From Candidatus Flavonifractor merdavium (GTDB taxonomy: Bacteria > Bacillota > Clostridia > Oscillospirales > Oscillospiraceae), in NCBI GenBank assembly GCA_019119335.1, contig DWXF01000053.1, positions 1 to 43,011 on the forward strand: 43,011 bases of DNA, written 5' to 3'. This document shows, piece by piece, positions 1-6,386 of this stretch (its first letter is position 1; the number at the start of each line of letters is the position of its first letter). Both the position numbers and the translations under genes were made by a program. The notes beneath the pieces were generated by a model. The model saw only the letters and a program-made list of their open reading frames with translations. It ran no database searches and was not told where the DNA came from.

Positions 1-1
1 A

Positions 2-64
2 TATGAGGAAGAAAGTATGATATGGAAGCAGTTGTGCGAAACAATAGATATGGAAAAAGGATAA
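2..64 (+). CDS. C-terminal end of an unidentified gene, cut by the window edge
   Basis: An open frame runs in from the left edge and ends in TAA at 62-64, leaving about 20 residues (ending LCETIDMEKG). I do not recognise it. The stretch is visibly richer in A and T than the genes that follow, and it faces the truncated small gene at 95-211. Both suggest that it is the last gene of an inserted element. Too short to be sure that it is coding. Confidence 0.3.
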   Translation, partial: YEEESMIWKQLCETIDMEKG

Positions 65-94
65 AGTTGGCCTAGCATATCGGGAAACTGGTAT

Positions 95-211
95 TTAAGA
101 CGCTATATCTTCCTCCTTACAGGAGTCGTAAATCTTTTTCGTGTGTATGCAGACGGCCTCACGGATACAGGCGGAATCCTGCACGGGACCGGGCATAACC
201 TTCTCAGGCAT
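95..211 (-). pseudogene. Truncated 5' fragment of a conserved small-protein gene (38 residues)
   Basis: The reading frame starts at ATG 211-209 behind a perfect AGGAGG (complement of 219-224) and gives a 38-residue product beginning MPEKVMPGPVQ. The stretch ACIREAVCIHTKKIYDSC resembles, from memory, the N-terminus of a longer conserved hypothetical protein of Clostridia that continues with a D-K-D-C-x-E-D-L type motif. Here the similarity stops after the DSC motif, and the frame runs into AT-rich sequence and a TAA at 97-95. The good start and ribosome binding site with a lost 3' part indicate truncation by insertion or deletion. The fragment may still be translated. The family assignment is from memory and unnamed. 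Confidence 0.55.
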
Positions 212-298
212 TGCAATACCTCCTAGCAGATATTGAAAGGGAATCGTCCTTTCGCTCCATTCTATGTGAAGGCTGGCGGTTGGTGCCTGAAGCGGGGT

Positions 299-335
299 AA
301 AAAGGGGGGGCGGCCTCAGCCGCCCCCTCTTTTTA
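299..335 (-). terminator. Strong GC hairpin with T tracts on both sides
   Basis: GGCGGC-CTCA-GCCGCC core, extended by G/C pairs and flanked by A5 and T5 runs. It could stop transcription in both directions. It follows the PH-domain gene that ends at 447 on the minus strand, so it most likely terminates that transcript. Confidence 0.6.
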
Positions 336-446
336 TACTCTGTAATGTACACGCCGCTGTGCTATTTCCACCCGACTGGCCCGGGTCTGACAGACCAGCC
401 GGAAAGCCCCCCTTCAGAGGCTTCATCGTGCCACAGCTGGAAAATA

Positions 447-899
447 TTATCTGTTCAGGTTTTCGTGATTTTCGTAGGCGATCTCCTGAAGGCGCTTGTA
501 CAGCGGCTGGATATTATATTTCTTGGGGAATTCAAAGGTTTTTTCGGATACCGTCACGCCGCCGCTGGCCCGGTAGTACGGGGAGGAGATGTAGGAGAGG
601 TTGATCTCGCTGTCATCCATTCCAAAGCCGGAGGTTTCGGCGGAGACGTGGATGATGCTGGAGAGGTTGATGGAGTCCACCCGCATTTTCTGGCCGGTGG
701 CGCCCTGCTTGTCAAAGTCGATAATCCGCTTGTCGGTAAACAGTACCACGTCCCGGATCAGCCGGAAGCCAAGCTGGATGGTTTCGCCGTCCATGAGATA
801 GGAGCCGTAATCCTTGGCCAGCTCATCCACGGATACCTCATTCATGTTGCCCATTACGCCCTGGGCCAGAGAACCGCCGAGTTTGTCAAAAAGTCCCAT
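447..899 (-). CDS. PH domain-containing protein (bPH_1/YvbH-like)
   Basis: A 150-residue protein with no signal peptide or membrane segment. After a short helical N-terminus (MGLFDKLGG), residues about 30-145 fit a bacterial pleckstrin-homology-like fold of the PF08000 type: a GE-x-I-Q-x-G-F-R strand, then LFTDKRIIDFDKQG, then I-x-x-V-S-A-E-T. The LFTDKRII motif is characteristic of the family. The cellular role is not known; family members are thought to be cytoplasmic or membrane-associated. The start ATG has a GAGGTAA-like site upstream. It is transcribed alone, away from the small genes at 1019-1390, with a hairpin downstream at 299-335. Confidence 0.8.
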   Translation of the reverse strand: MGLFDKLGGSLAQGVMGNMNEVSVDELAKDYGSYLMDGETIQLGFRLIRDVVLFTDKRIIDFDKQGATGQKMRVDSINLSSIIHVSAETSGFGMDDSEINLSYISSPYYRASGGVTVSEKTFEFPKKYNIQPLYKRLQEIAYENHENLNR

Positions 900-983
900 T
901 ACAAATTACCTCGTTTCTTTGCAAATAATATCAGGCAGCCGGTTGGCTGACTCCGATAAGAGAGTTCATCCCGCTCCCGGGCT

Positions 984-1012
984 CAGGCGCCGCCCCCATG
1001 GGGCGGCGCCTG
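984..1012. terminator. Long GC hairpin without T tract
   Basis: CAGGCGCCGCCCC pairs with GGGGCGGCGCCTG around a very short loop, and flanking CCCGG/CCGGG can extend the stem. It lies just past the stop of the 58-residue gene on the minus strand. No T run follows, so intrinsic termination is uncertain. Confidence 0.4.
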
Positions 1013-1018
1013 TCCGGG

Positions 1019-1195
1019 TCAATCCTCGCTGTCCGGGTGGTAGACCTTCATATGGGGGCCGGAAGTGCCGGTGATGATGGGATTCGCCGGTTCCTTTCCT
1101 CGTTTGGCTTTACCCTGAAGTTCCGGGACAGGGGGCTGGTCGTTGCGGGGCTGGGTGTGGGTCCGCTGGGGACGGGCCATGCCTTGCTTGGCCAT
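1019..1195 (-). CDS. Small conserved hypothetical protein, 58 residues
   Basis: A 58-residue basic, proline-rich protein beginning MAKQGMARPQRTHTQPRND and containing PPVPELQGKAK and NPIITGTSGPHMKVYH. The start ATG at 1195-1193 follows GGAGGTGATCGG. I recall near-identical short proteins in other Oscillospiraceae, with the pattern TQPRND-PPVPE-QGKAK, but know of no function. The composition suggests a mostly disordered, nucleic-acid- or protein-binding tail. It begins 21 bases after the 57-residue gene upstream and is probably co-transcribed with it. Confidence 0.65.
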   Translation of the reverse strand: MAKQGMARPQRTHTQPRNDQPPVPELQGKAKRGKEPANPIITGTSGPHMKVYHPDSED

Positions 1196-1216
1196 CCGAT
1201 CACCTCCATGTTCGGG

Positions 1217-1390
1217 TTAAAACAGCTGCTTGACCTCATTGGCCATGCGTTTGAGGTCTTCCAGAGTGGCGGGCTGCCGCTTGCGGGCGCGGATCTGGTC
1301 CTGGATATAGCCGGGCAGCTGAGAGAAATAGGCCTCCATAGCCGGATCTTCCATCAGATTGGCGTATCTGTCGCTGTAAGTGGGTTCCAT
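1217..1390 (-). CDS. Small conserved hypothetical protein, 57 residues
   Basis: The frame is open further upstream, but ATG at 1390-1388 sits behind CGGAGGTGC and is the better start, giving 57 residues beginning MEPTYSDRYANLMEDP. The rest is charged and helical (YIQDQIRARKRQPATLEDLKR), with no membrane segment or cysteine motif. It looks like a small soluble helical protein. The 58-residue gene follows 21 bases downstream, so the two probably form a two-gene unit. I do not recognise a named family. Confidence 0.6.
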   Translation of the reverse strand: MEPTYSDRYANLMEDPAMEAYFSQLPGYIQDQIRARKRQPATLEDLKRMANEVKQLF

Positions 1391-1492
1391 ATAAAGCACC
1401 TCCGACGATAGCTTGCCCACGGACAGCTCGCTTCATGAGAGCCGGAGGGATTGGATGAAATACAAAAATCTGTCCTGCAATAGGCAGCCAAC

Positions 1493-2176
1493 TCAAAAGA
1501 TTGGGCCGCCCTTGCTCTCACTCCTGCGCCGGTGGAACAGGTCGGAGCAGATCAGCGCCCCGCAGCATACCAGAAGCACCACTCCGATGAGAATGGCGCA
1601 ATTGCGAAAGAAGGCCTCCGGCATGACCAGAATGATCTGATCAGTGGCCGGATCAAAGAGCCAGTTATCCTTACCCGGGAAAAAGATGGCGTGGAACACA
1701 GTAAACGCCCGGTTAAAATCCAGCGCAGCCAGGCCGCCGATCACAAGCACCAGCCCGGCGGCCAGCACTCCGGCCCAGAATCCGGGGCCGCGCCCGCCGA
1801 AGCGGTAAAACCGGAGCCTGTCCCGCTTGTGCAGTACCAACAGGAGGACGGTCAACAGGGCGGTGACGGCCAGCACGGCAAAATCCAGAAGAAACAGCCC
1901 CCGTACATCGGCAAAGTGGCTGCGCCCGGACTCCGACCAGGCCAGCTGCCCGGTGCCGAAGGGTTTGCCCAGCACGCAGAAGTCCAGTACCTGGTCGTAG
2001 GCTTCCCGGATGGTTTCCGCCGACCAGCCGGTTCGCTGGGGCAGGTTCAGAGCGTTGATCTGCACGTAGTAGAACGGGCGAAAGAGGATGGGCACGGAGA
2101 TAGAGAAGCTGAGCACCAGCAGAGCCAGCACCACCGTGCAGAGCAGGGAGGCGGGTTTAGAGGGTTTCCTATTCAA
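1493..2176 (-). CDS. DUF1461 / TIGR01906 family integral membrane protein
   Basis: A 227-residue membrane protein with hydrophobic segments near residues 10-32, 95-115, 132-152 and 190-212. A long exported loop carries the family-like pattern N-x-L-N-L-P-x-R-x-G-W, and a second loop has FHAIFFPGKDNWLFDP, which is highly typical of DUF1461. The start is TTG at 2176-2174, overlapping the stop of the upstream gene as TTGA, so translation is coupled. Function is unknown. It is the last gene of a three-gene membrane-protein unit (3527 to 1493). Confidence 0.85.
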   Translation of the reverse strand: MNRKPSKPASLLCTVVLALLVLSFSISVPILFRPFYYVQINALNLPQRTGWSAETIREAYDQVLDFCVLGKPFGTGQLAWSESGRSHFADVRGLFLLDFAVLAVTALLTVLLLVLHKRDRLRFYRFGGRGPGFWAGVLAAGLVLVIGGLAALDFNRAFTVFHAIFFPGKDNWLFDPATDQIILVMPEAFFRNCAILIGVVLLVCCGALICSDLFHRRRSESKGGPIF

Positions 2177-2856
2177 TCGTCACACAACCTTCCGGCAGAG
2201 AGGGAGATCAGCACCTGGGAGGGCAGGTAGAACAGCCACATGCCCACCTGGACAAAGGGGAGAAAAGGGAGGGGCGCCATGCCCGGCAGCGCGGCGGAGA
2301 GGTTGCACAGCCCCACGCACATGTCACAGCCGATAAAGAGAAACAGCCCCAGAGAGAAGCTGTAACCCCTCCGCCCCAGGGAGAGGGAGGCGAAAGCGTT
2401 GGCCAGCAGCTGGGAGAAATAGAACAAGGTCAGCCCCGTGAGGGGAGTCAGCCCGCCCAGCGTTCCGGCGGCGGTCAGCAGGGCCCCGGCCAGCGCTGCC
2501 CGGAGCAGGATCCGAAGAGGCAGCGGCCGGCTGCCCGCCCGATGGAGCCGGGCCAGATAGAGCAGCTGCACCACGCAGAAAGCCGATACTCCAACCAGAT
2601 ACCACCGGTTCAGCACCAGCAGAAACAGGTCGGCCAGCAGCGTGAAGGACAATGCGATACTGGTCAGCCCGCCGTCCCGGTTTCCGGCGGCACCCAGCGT
2701 CCACAGAAAGCACAGCACGATCCCGCCGTATTTCAGCGGCACATCCCAGCCGCTGCCGGGCAGCGCCAGATCCAGGTACAAAAACACGGCGTAGAGCAGC
2801 CCTTCCGTCACAAGAAAGGGGAGCCGCCACTGGCGGGAAAAGGCGGTATGGTTCAT
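2173..2856 (-). CDS. YhhN-like integral membrane protein
   Basis: The start ATG at 2856-2854 overlaps the upstream stop as ATGA; an earlier in-frame start lies inside the upstream gene and is less likely. The 227-residue product has about eight hydrophobic segments. FTLLADLFLL and RRGYSFSLGLFLFIGCD match the spacing of conserved blocks in the YhhN family (PF07947), whose animal member is a lysoplasmalogenase. The match is by pattern, so the enzymatic role is uncertain. It ends in TTGA overlap with the DUF1461 gene. Gene order suggests a shared membrane or lipid-related role with the TVP38 protein upstream. Confidence 0.6.
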   Translation of the reverse strand: MNHTAFSRQWRLPFLVTEGLLYAVFLYLDLALPGSGWDVPLKYGGIVLCFLWTLGAAGNRDGGLTSIALSFTLLADLFLLVLNRWYLVGVSAFCVVQLLYLARLHRAGSRPLPLRILLRAALAGALLTAAGTLGGLTPLTGLTLFYFSQLLANAFASLSLGRRGYSFSLGLFLFIGCDMCVGLCNLSAALPGMAPLPFLPFVQVGMWLFYLPSQVLISLSAGRLCDD

Positions 2857-3527
2857 TTCTTGAATCGCTCCAGCAGTTTGTTTTCCCATTTGTCGCCGTA
2901 TTTCAGACAGATGAGGAACACAGCCGCACCCACCAGAACCAGAGGGATCATGACCGGCAGCGGGATGGAGAGGGCGGAGCCCCCCAGCGCGGAGGCCGCC
3001 AGCAGCCCCCAGGGGCGGGTGAGGAGGGCGATGATGAGGAAACGGCGGAAGGGGATGTCGGAGAGCCCGGCCAGAATACAGATCAGGTCGTCGGGGAAGA
3101 AAGGGAATAGAAAGGCCAGAATGAGGAATACGTCCTGCTTGCGGCGCACCACGTCCAGGTAGCGCTGGGCGACAGAATGGCTGACCATGCGGTCCACAAA
3201 GGGCTGCCCCAGGCTCCGGGCCAGCAGAAAGACCACCACAGAGCCCAGCACCACCGCGCCCCAGGTGAGCAGAAAGGAGACCCAGGTACCGAACAGCACC
3301 CCGCCGGCCAGGGCGGTGACATTGCTGGGGATGGGGGCCAGGATCACGGAGAGGAACTGGAGCAGGAAAAAGAACAGGTGGGAATAGGGGGAGAAGCGCT
3401 GAATATAGTCCCGCATGGCCTGCTGGGAGGAGAGCGCCTCAAAAAATCCGCTCTTCCAGAGCAGCAGCCCTCCGCCCGCCAGCAGCAGCACAGCGGGCAG
3501 CACAGTAATGAGCCATTTCCGTTTCAT
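2853..3527 (-). CDS. TVP38/TMEM64 family membrane protein (VTT domain)
   Basis: A 224-residue inner-membrane protein. There is a signal-anchor-like segment at about 8-28 and then the VTT/SNARE-associated core. Recognisable blocks are the re-entrant segment with APIPSNVTALAGG and GTWVSFLLTWGAVVLGS, and then the FPFFPDDLICILAGLS motif, which is diagnostic. Family members (DedA superfamily) are proposed lipid scramblases or transporters. It is the first gene of the overlapping trio with the YhhN-like and DUF1461 proteins. A strong hairpin (3560-3584) lies in its leader. Confidence 0.88.
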   Translation of the reverse strand: MKRKWLITVLPAVLLLAGGGLLLWKSGFFEALSSQQAMRDYIQRFSPYSHLFFFLLQFLSVILAPIPSNVTALAGGVLFGTWVSFLLTWGAVVLGSVVVFLLARSLGQPFVDRMVSHSVAQRYLDVVRRKQDVFLILAFLFPFFPDDLICILAGLSDIPFRRFLIIALLTRPWGLLAASALGGSALSIPLPVMIPLVLVGAAVFLICLKYGDKWENKLLERFKK

Positions 3528-3559
3528 TGCGGTCCGTCCCCCATCTCTGAAATCAGAAA

Positions 3560-3584
3560 GGACCGGATGGCACCCATCCGGTCC
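3560..3584 (-). promoter_or_regulatory. Leader hairpin ahead of the TVP38 operon
   Basis: GGACCGGATGG pairs with CCATCCGGTCC around a 3-base loop, and on the minus strand the stem is followed by TTTCTGATTTC. It lies about 33 bases before the TVP38 start codon. It could be a back-up terminator for the microprotein gene or an attenuator in the operon leader. I see no clear promoter between it and that gene. Confidence 0.45.
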
Positions 3585-3642
3585 CCTATTTACAGGCTAC
3601 CATGTTTCGCCCGTATCTTCCAGAGATATTTCATTAAAATTT

Positions 3643-3677
3643 ATCAAAAAACAAAAAATCCACACCTGCCGGTGTGG
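3643..3677 (-). terminator. Intrinsic terminator of the 28-residue gene
   Basis: Read on the minus strand, CCACACC-GGCA-GGTGTGG is followed by ATTTTTTGTTTTTT. This is a classic stem plus T tract, 16 bases past the stop codon of the microprotein gene. Confidence 0.8.
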
Positions 3678-3693
3678 CCTTTGTCGCTTCGCG

Positions 3694-3780
3694 TCAACGC
3701 TGGCTGTAAATCACAGACTCGTCGCTGCCGAAAATCATCTCGTCCACATCGGAACTGTCTACTCGATATAACAGGCTCAT
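3694..3780 (-). CDS. 28-residue acidic microprotein, unrecognised
   Basis: ATG at 3780-3778 lies behind a very strong ribosome binding site (AAGGAGGTG, complement of 3788-3796). The product is 28 residues, beginning MSLLYRVDSSDVDEM and ending in SVIYSQR. It is acidic with no hydrophobic helix, so it is likely cytosolic. The case for a real gene is its complete transcription unit: a sigma-A promoter (3814-3842) and an intrinsic terminator (3643-3677). It could be a small regulatory protein or a leader peptide for the TVP38 operon, but it has no run of identical regulatory codons. I know of no family. Confidence 0.65.
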   Translation of the reverse strand: MSLLYRVDSSDVDEMIFGSDESVIYSQR

Positions 3781-3813
3781 GCGGGTTCACCTCCTTTTTG
3801 TGATGTTGGAATC

Positions 3814-3842
3814 ATGATACCACATTGTTGGTAAAAATGCAA
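3814..3842 (-). promoter_or_regulatory. Sigma-A promoter of the microprotein gene
   Basis: Read on the minus strand, TTGCAT-17-TATCAT. The -10 lies about 34 bases before the start codon. Confidence 0.7.
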
Positions 3843-3864
3843 GTGGAAAATATAAAACTTGCAT
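3837..3864. promoter_or_regulatory. Inverted repeat over the -35 region, possible operator
   Basis: ATGCAAG (3837-3843) and CTTGCAT (3858-3864) are perfect inverted arms 14 bases apart. The inner arm contains the -35 box of the microprotein promoter. A repressor or activator site is plausible; the protein is unknown. Confidence 0.45.
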
Positions 3865-3892
3865 ATAGATCGGATCAAGAATTTGTAAAGGG

Positions 3893-3922
3893 AAAACGGG
3901 CCGTCAAATGACGGCCCGTTTT
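3893..3922. terminator. Bidirectional-looking terminator
   Basis: AAAACGGGCCGTCA pairs with TGACGGCCCGTTTT. A-rich and T-rich flanks let it work on either strand. It lies just downstream of the MocR-type regulator gene on the minus strand. Confidence 0.7.
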
Positions 3923-3953
3923 GCGGGACTTTCAAATGGTTTGGGCAGCTTGG

Positions 3954-5357
3954 TCAAAAGCCCCAGGCCAGCTTGAGCCTGTCCAGAGCGGGGGCCATTT
4001 CTCCGGCGGCAATGCGGGTGTAGCCCAGGATCAGGGCGGGCGGGCGCTCCGGGGGCGGAGGGGTCAGGTCGTAGGCGGACAGGGGGGAGAGCCCCACCTC
4101 CGCCTGGGTCGCCCGGGCCACCAGCTGGGCTTCGTTCCACCTCCGGTCCATCCACAGCAGCAGGTGAAGTCCCGCGTCCCCGCCGGAAAAGGAGCCCGCC
4201 TCCAGCAGGCCGGAGCCCCGGGCAGCGGCCAGCAGGGCCTCCCGCCGGGCCTTGTACCGGGTGCGGGTGCGGTTCAGATGCCGCTCAAAGTGGCCCCGCT
4301 CCATGAAGCGGGCCAGTGCGTACTGCTCAAAGGAGGGGACGGTGGAGGAGTAGAACCAGAACTCCCGCCGCCAGCGCTCCAGCAGGGCGGGGGGGAGTAC
4401 CATGTAGCTGATGCGCAGAGAGGGGGCCAGGGTTTTGGCAAAGGTATTCAGATAGATGACCCGGCCCCCGCCGTCCAGACTCTGGAGCGCGGGGATGGGT
4501 TTGCCGGAAAAGCGGAACTCGCTGTCATAGTCGTCCTCGATGACATACCGCTCCGGCGCCTCTGCCGCCCAGCGCAGCAGGGCCTGTCGCCGGGGAGCGG
4601 GCATAATGATCCCCAGGGGAAAGTGGTGGGAAGGGGTGACATGGACCACCCGCACGTCCCGCTGGTCCAGCAGGTCCACCCGCAGGCCCTGCTCATCCAG
4701 GGAAATGGGCTCCACCCGGATGCCGCAGCTGGTGAGGATCCGGTGGGTCTTGGTATAGCCCGGGTCCTCCACGCCGTAGGCCCCCTGGCGGCCCAGCAGC
4801 TGGACCAGCAAGCTGATGAGGGTCTCCGACCCAGCCCCCACTACGATCTGATCCGGGTGGGCCCGGATGCCCCGGAACCGGTAGAGGTGCTGGGCGATGG
4901 CCTGCCGCAGCTCGGGCGCCCCCTGGGGATGGGGGGCGGAGAGAAGTCGGTCCTCCTGCTCGGACAGCACCTCCCGCATCAGCTTGGCCCAGGTGGAGAA
5001 GGGGAAGAGGGCGGTGTCCACCCCGCCGGTGGAGAAATCCCACCGGAAAGCCGGCCTGCGGCGGATTTCCCCCGGCTCCGGCTGGAGAGCGGGCTCCGGC
5101 GGAGCGGGTTCCTGGGCTCCCGCCTGGACAAAAAAGCCCTGCCGGGGCTGGGCCCGGAGGTAGCCCTCTGCCAGCAGCTGTTCATAGGCCCCCTCCACCG
5201 TCACCACGCTGACCTTCAGATGGGCGGCCAATGCCCGTTTGGAGGGCAGACGGGTCCCCGCCGCCAGACGGCCGGCCTCGATCTCGCCCCGGATATGGCG
5301 GTAAAGCTGTTCATACAACGGACGGCGGTCCCCGCCGTCCAGAATGGGGGTGAGCAT
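3954..5357 (-). CDS. MocR/PdxR-type GntR regulator with aminotransferase domain
   Basis: A regulator of about 467 residues. An N-terminal GntR winged helix (PLYEQLYRHIRGEIEAG, then LPSKRALAAHLKVS) is followed by a type-I aminotransferase-like effector domain. Visible pyridoxal-phosphate features are VIEDDYDSEFRF and NTFAKTLAPSLRISYM, with the Schiff-base lysine. The full length is normal for the family. These proteins bind PLP and often control vitamin B6, GABA or amino-acid genes; no such target is adjacent, so the ligand is unknown. The frame has two ATGs: the one at 5363 abuts the AAGGAGG, while the one at 5357 has correct spacing and is preferred. The promoter (5378-5406) gives an mRNA leader of only about 14 bases. 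Confidence 0.9.
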   Translation of the reverse strand: MLTPILDGGDRRPLYEQLYRHIRGEIEAGRLAAGTRLPSKRALAAHLKVSVVTVEGAYEQLLAEGYLRAQPRQGFFVQAGAQEPAPPEPALQPEPGEIRRRPAFRWDFSTGGVDTALFPFSTWAKLMREVLSEQEDRLLSAPHPQGAPELRQAIAQHLYRFRGIRAHPDQIVVGAGSETLISLLVQLLGRQGAYGVEDPGYTKTHRILTSCGIRVEPISLDEQGLRVDLLDQRDVRVVHVTPSHHFPLGIIMPAPRRQALLRWAAEAPERYVIEDDYDSEFRFSGKPIPALQSLDGGGRVIYLNTFAKTLAPSLRISYMVLPPALLERWRREFWFYSSTVPSFEQYALARFMERGHFERHLNRTRTRYKARREALLAAARGSGLLEAGSFSGGDAGLHLLLWMDRRWNEAQLVARATQAEVGLSPLSAYDLTPPPPERPPALILGYTRIAAGEMAPALDRLKLAWGF

Positions 5358-5377
5358 GTCCATCCCTCCTTGCCGTT

Positions 5378-5406
5378 AGTATAAACAAGGCCGCTTCAAA
5401 TAGCAA
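5378..5406 (-). promoter_or_regulatory. Sigma-A promoter of the MocR-type gene
   Basis: Read on the minus strand, TTGCTA-17-TATACT. The predicted transcript start is near 5371, so the leader is very short and begins almost at the ribosome binding site. Confidence 0.65.
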
Positions 5407-5468
5407 GCAGGGCGGCGAAGTCCATCGAATGGAGTCTGACGATAAAAAATATAGCCCCTGTCCCTGCG

Positions 5469-5497
5469 GTATGAAAGCCCCTGCCGCGGAAATACTG
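5469..5497 (+). promoter_or_regulatory. Candidate sigma-F-type promoter of sigG
   Basis: GTATG, 14 bases, then GGAAATACTG, ending 31 bases before the sigG start. This resembles the sigma-F pattern (GYATA, about 15 bases, GGNNANANTR). Transcription of sigG by sigma-F is established in Bacillus; the assignment here is by pattern only. Confidence 0.4.
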
Positions 5498-5528
5498 AAC
5501 TCAGATTTCGAGGCAAGGGGGCAAGAGC

Positions 5529-6299
5529 GTGCAGGGAAAAGTGGAGATCTGCGGCGTCAACACGTCGAAGCTGAAGGTGCTGAAAAATGAGGAGACCATG
5601 GAGCTGCTCCGCCGCACCAAGCAGGGAGACATGGAGGCCAGGGAGCAGCTTATCGCCGGCAACCTGCGTCTGGTGCTCTCGGTGATCCAGAAGTTTGCCA
5701 ACCGGGGAGAGAACGTGGACGACCTGTTTCAGGTGGGCTGCATCGGCCTCATCAAGGCCATCGACAACTTCAACATCGACCTGGACGTGCGCTTTTCCAC
5801 CTACGGCGTGCCCATGATTGTGGGGGAGATCCGGCGGTATCTCCGGGACAACTCCACCCTGCGGGTGTCCCGCTCCATGCGGGACACCGCCTACCGGGTC
5901 CTTCAGACCAAGGAGAAATTCATGGCCGAGCACCAGCGGGAGCCCAGCATCGACGAGATCGCCAAGGCCCTGGACCTGAAGCGGGAGGACGTGGTGTTTG
6001 CCCTGGACGCGGTGCTGGATCCGGTGTCTCTCTACGAGCCGCTGTACGACCACGGAGGAGACACCATCTGTGTGATGGACCAGGTGAAGGACTCCAAAAA
6101 CACCGACGAGAGCTGGCTGGAGCACATCGCCCTGAAGGAGGCCATGGCCCGGCTCACCGAGCGGGAGCGGCACATTCTTGCCCTGCGATTTTTTCAGGGC
6201 AAGACCCAGATGGAGGTTTCCGCCGAGGTGGGAATCTCTCAGGCGCAGGTGTCCAGGCTGGAGAAAAACGCCATCAATCAGATCAAAAAGAATATCTGA
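5529..6299 (+). CDS. sigG: RNA polymerase sporulation sigma factor SigG
   Basis: A 256-residue sigma-70-family factor that directs late forespore transcription after engulfment. The N-terminal signature KVEICGVNTSKLKVLKNEE is specific to sigma-G. Region 2 shows NLRLVLSVIQKF and VDDLFQVGCIGLIKAIDNF, followed by GEIRRYLRDN and the region 3 segment REPSIDEIAKAL. Region 4 has the helix-turn-helix FFQGKTQMEVSAEVGISQAQ. The start is GTG at 5529, behind a purine-rich AGGGGG stretch. The sigE and spoIIGA genes, which often precede sigG, are absent; a divergent MocR-type gene lies upstream instead. A sigma-F-like promoter is present at 5469-5497. Confidence 0.96.
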   Translation: MQGKVEICGVNTSKLKVLKNEETMELLRRTKQGDMEAREQLIAGNLRLVLSVIQKFANRGENVDDLFQVGCIGLIKAIDNFNIDLDVRFSTYGVPMIVGEIRRYLRDNSTLRVSRSMRDTAYRVLQTKEKFMAEHQREPSIDEIAKALDLKREDVVFALDAVLDPVSLYEPLYDHGGDTICVMDQVKDSKNTDESWLEHIALKEAMARLTERERHILALRFFQGKTQMEVSAEVGISQAQVSRLEKNAINQIKKNI

Positions 6300-6318
6300 C
6301 GGGCCGGTGGGAAAGCGA

Positions 6319-6348
6319 TTGCCTTTCCCCGGGGCGGCATGGTACAAT
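6319..6348 (+). promoter_or_regulatory. Sigma-A promoter of the ArgZ/ArgE-like gene
   Basis: TTGCCT-18-TACAAT. The -10 lies over the most upstream in-frame ATG (6339), which supports translation starting at 6387 instead. Confidence 0.6.
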
Positions 6349-6386
6349 GGGAGGGAACACAGAAAGAGAAAGGGGTCCTGTTTGCC

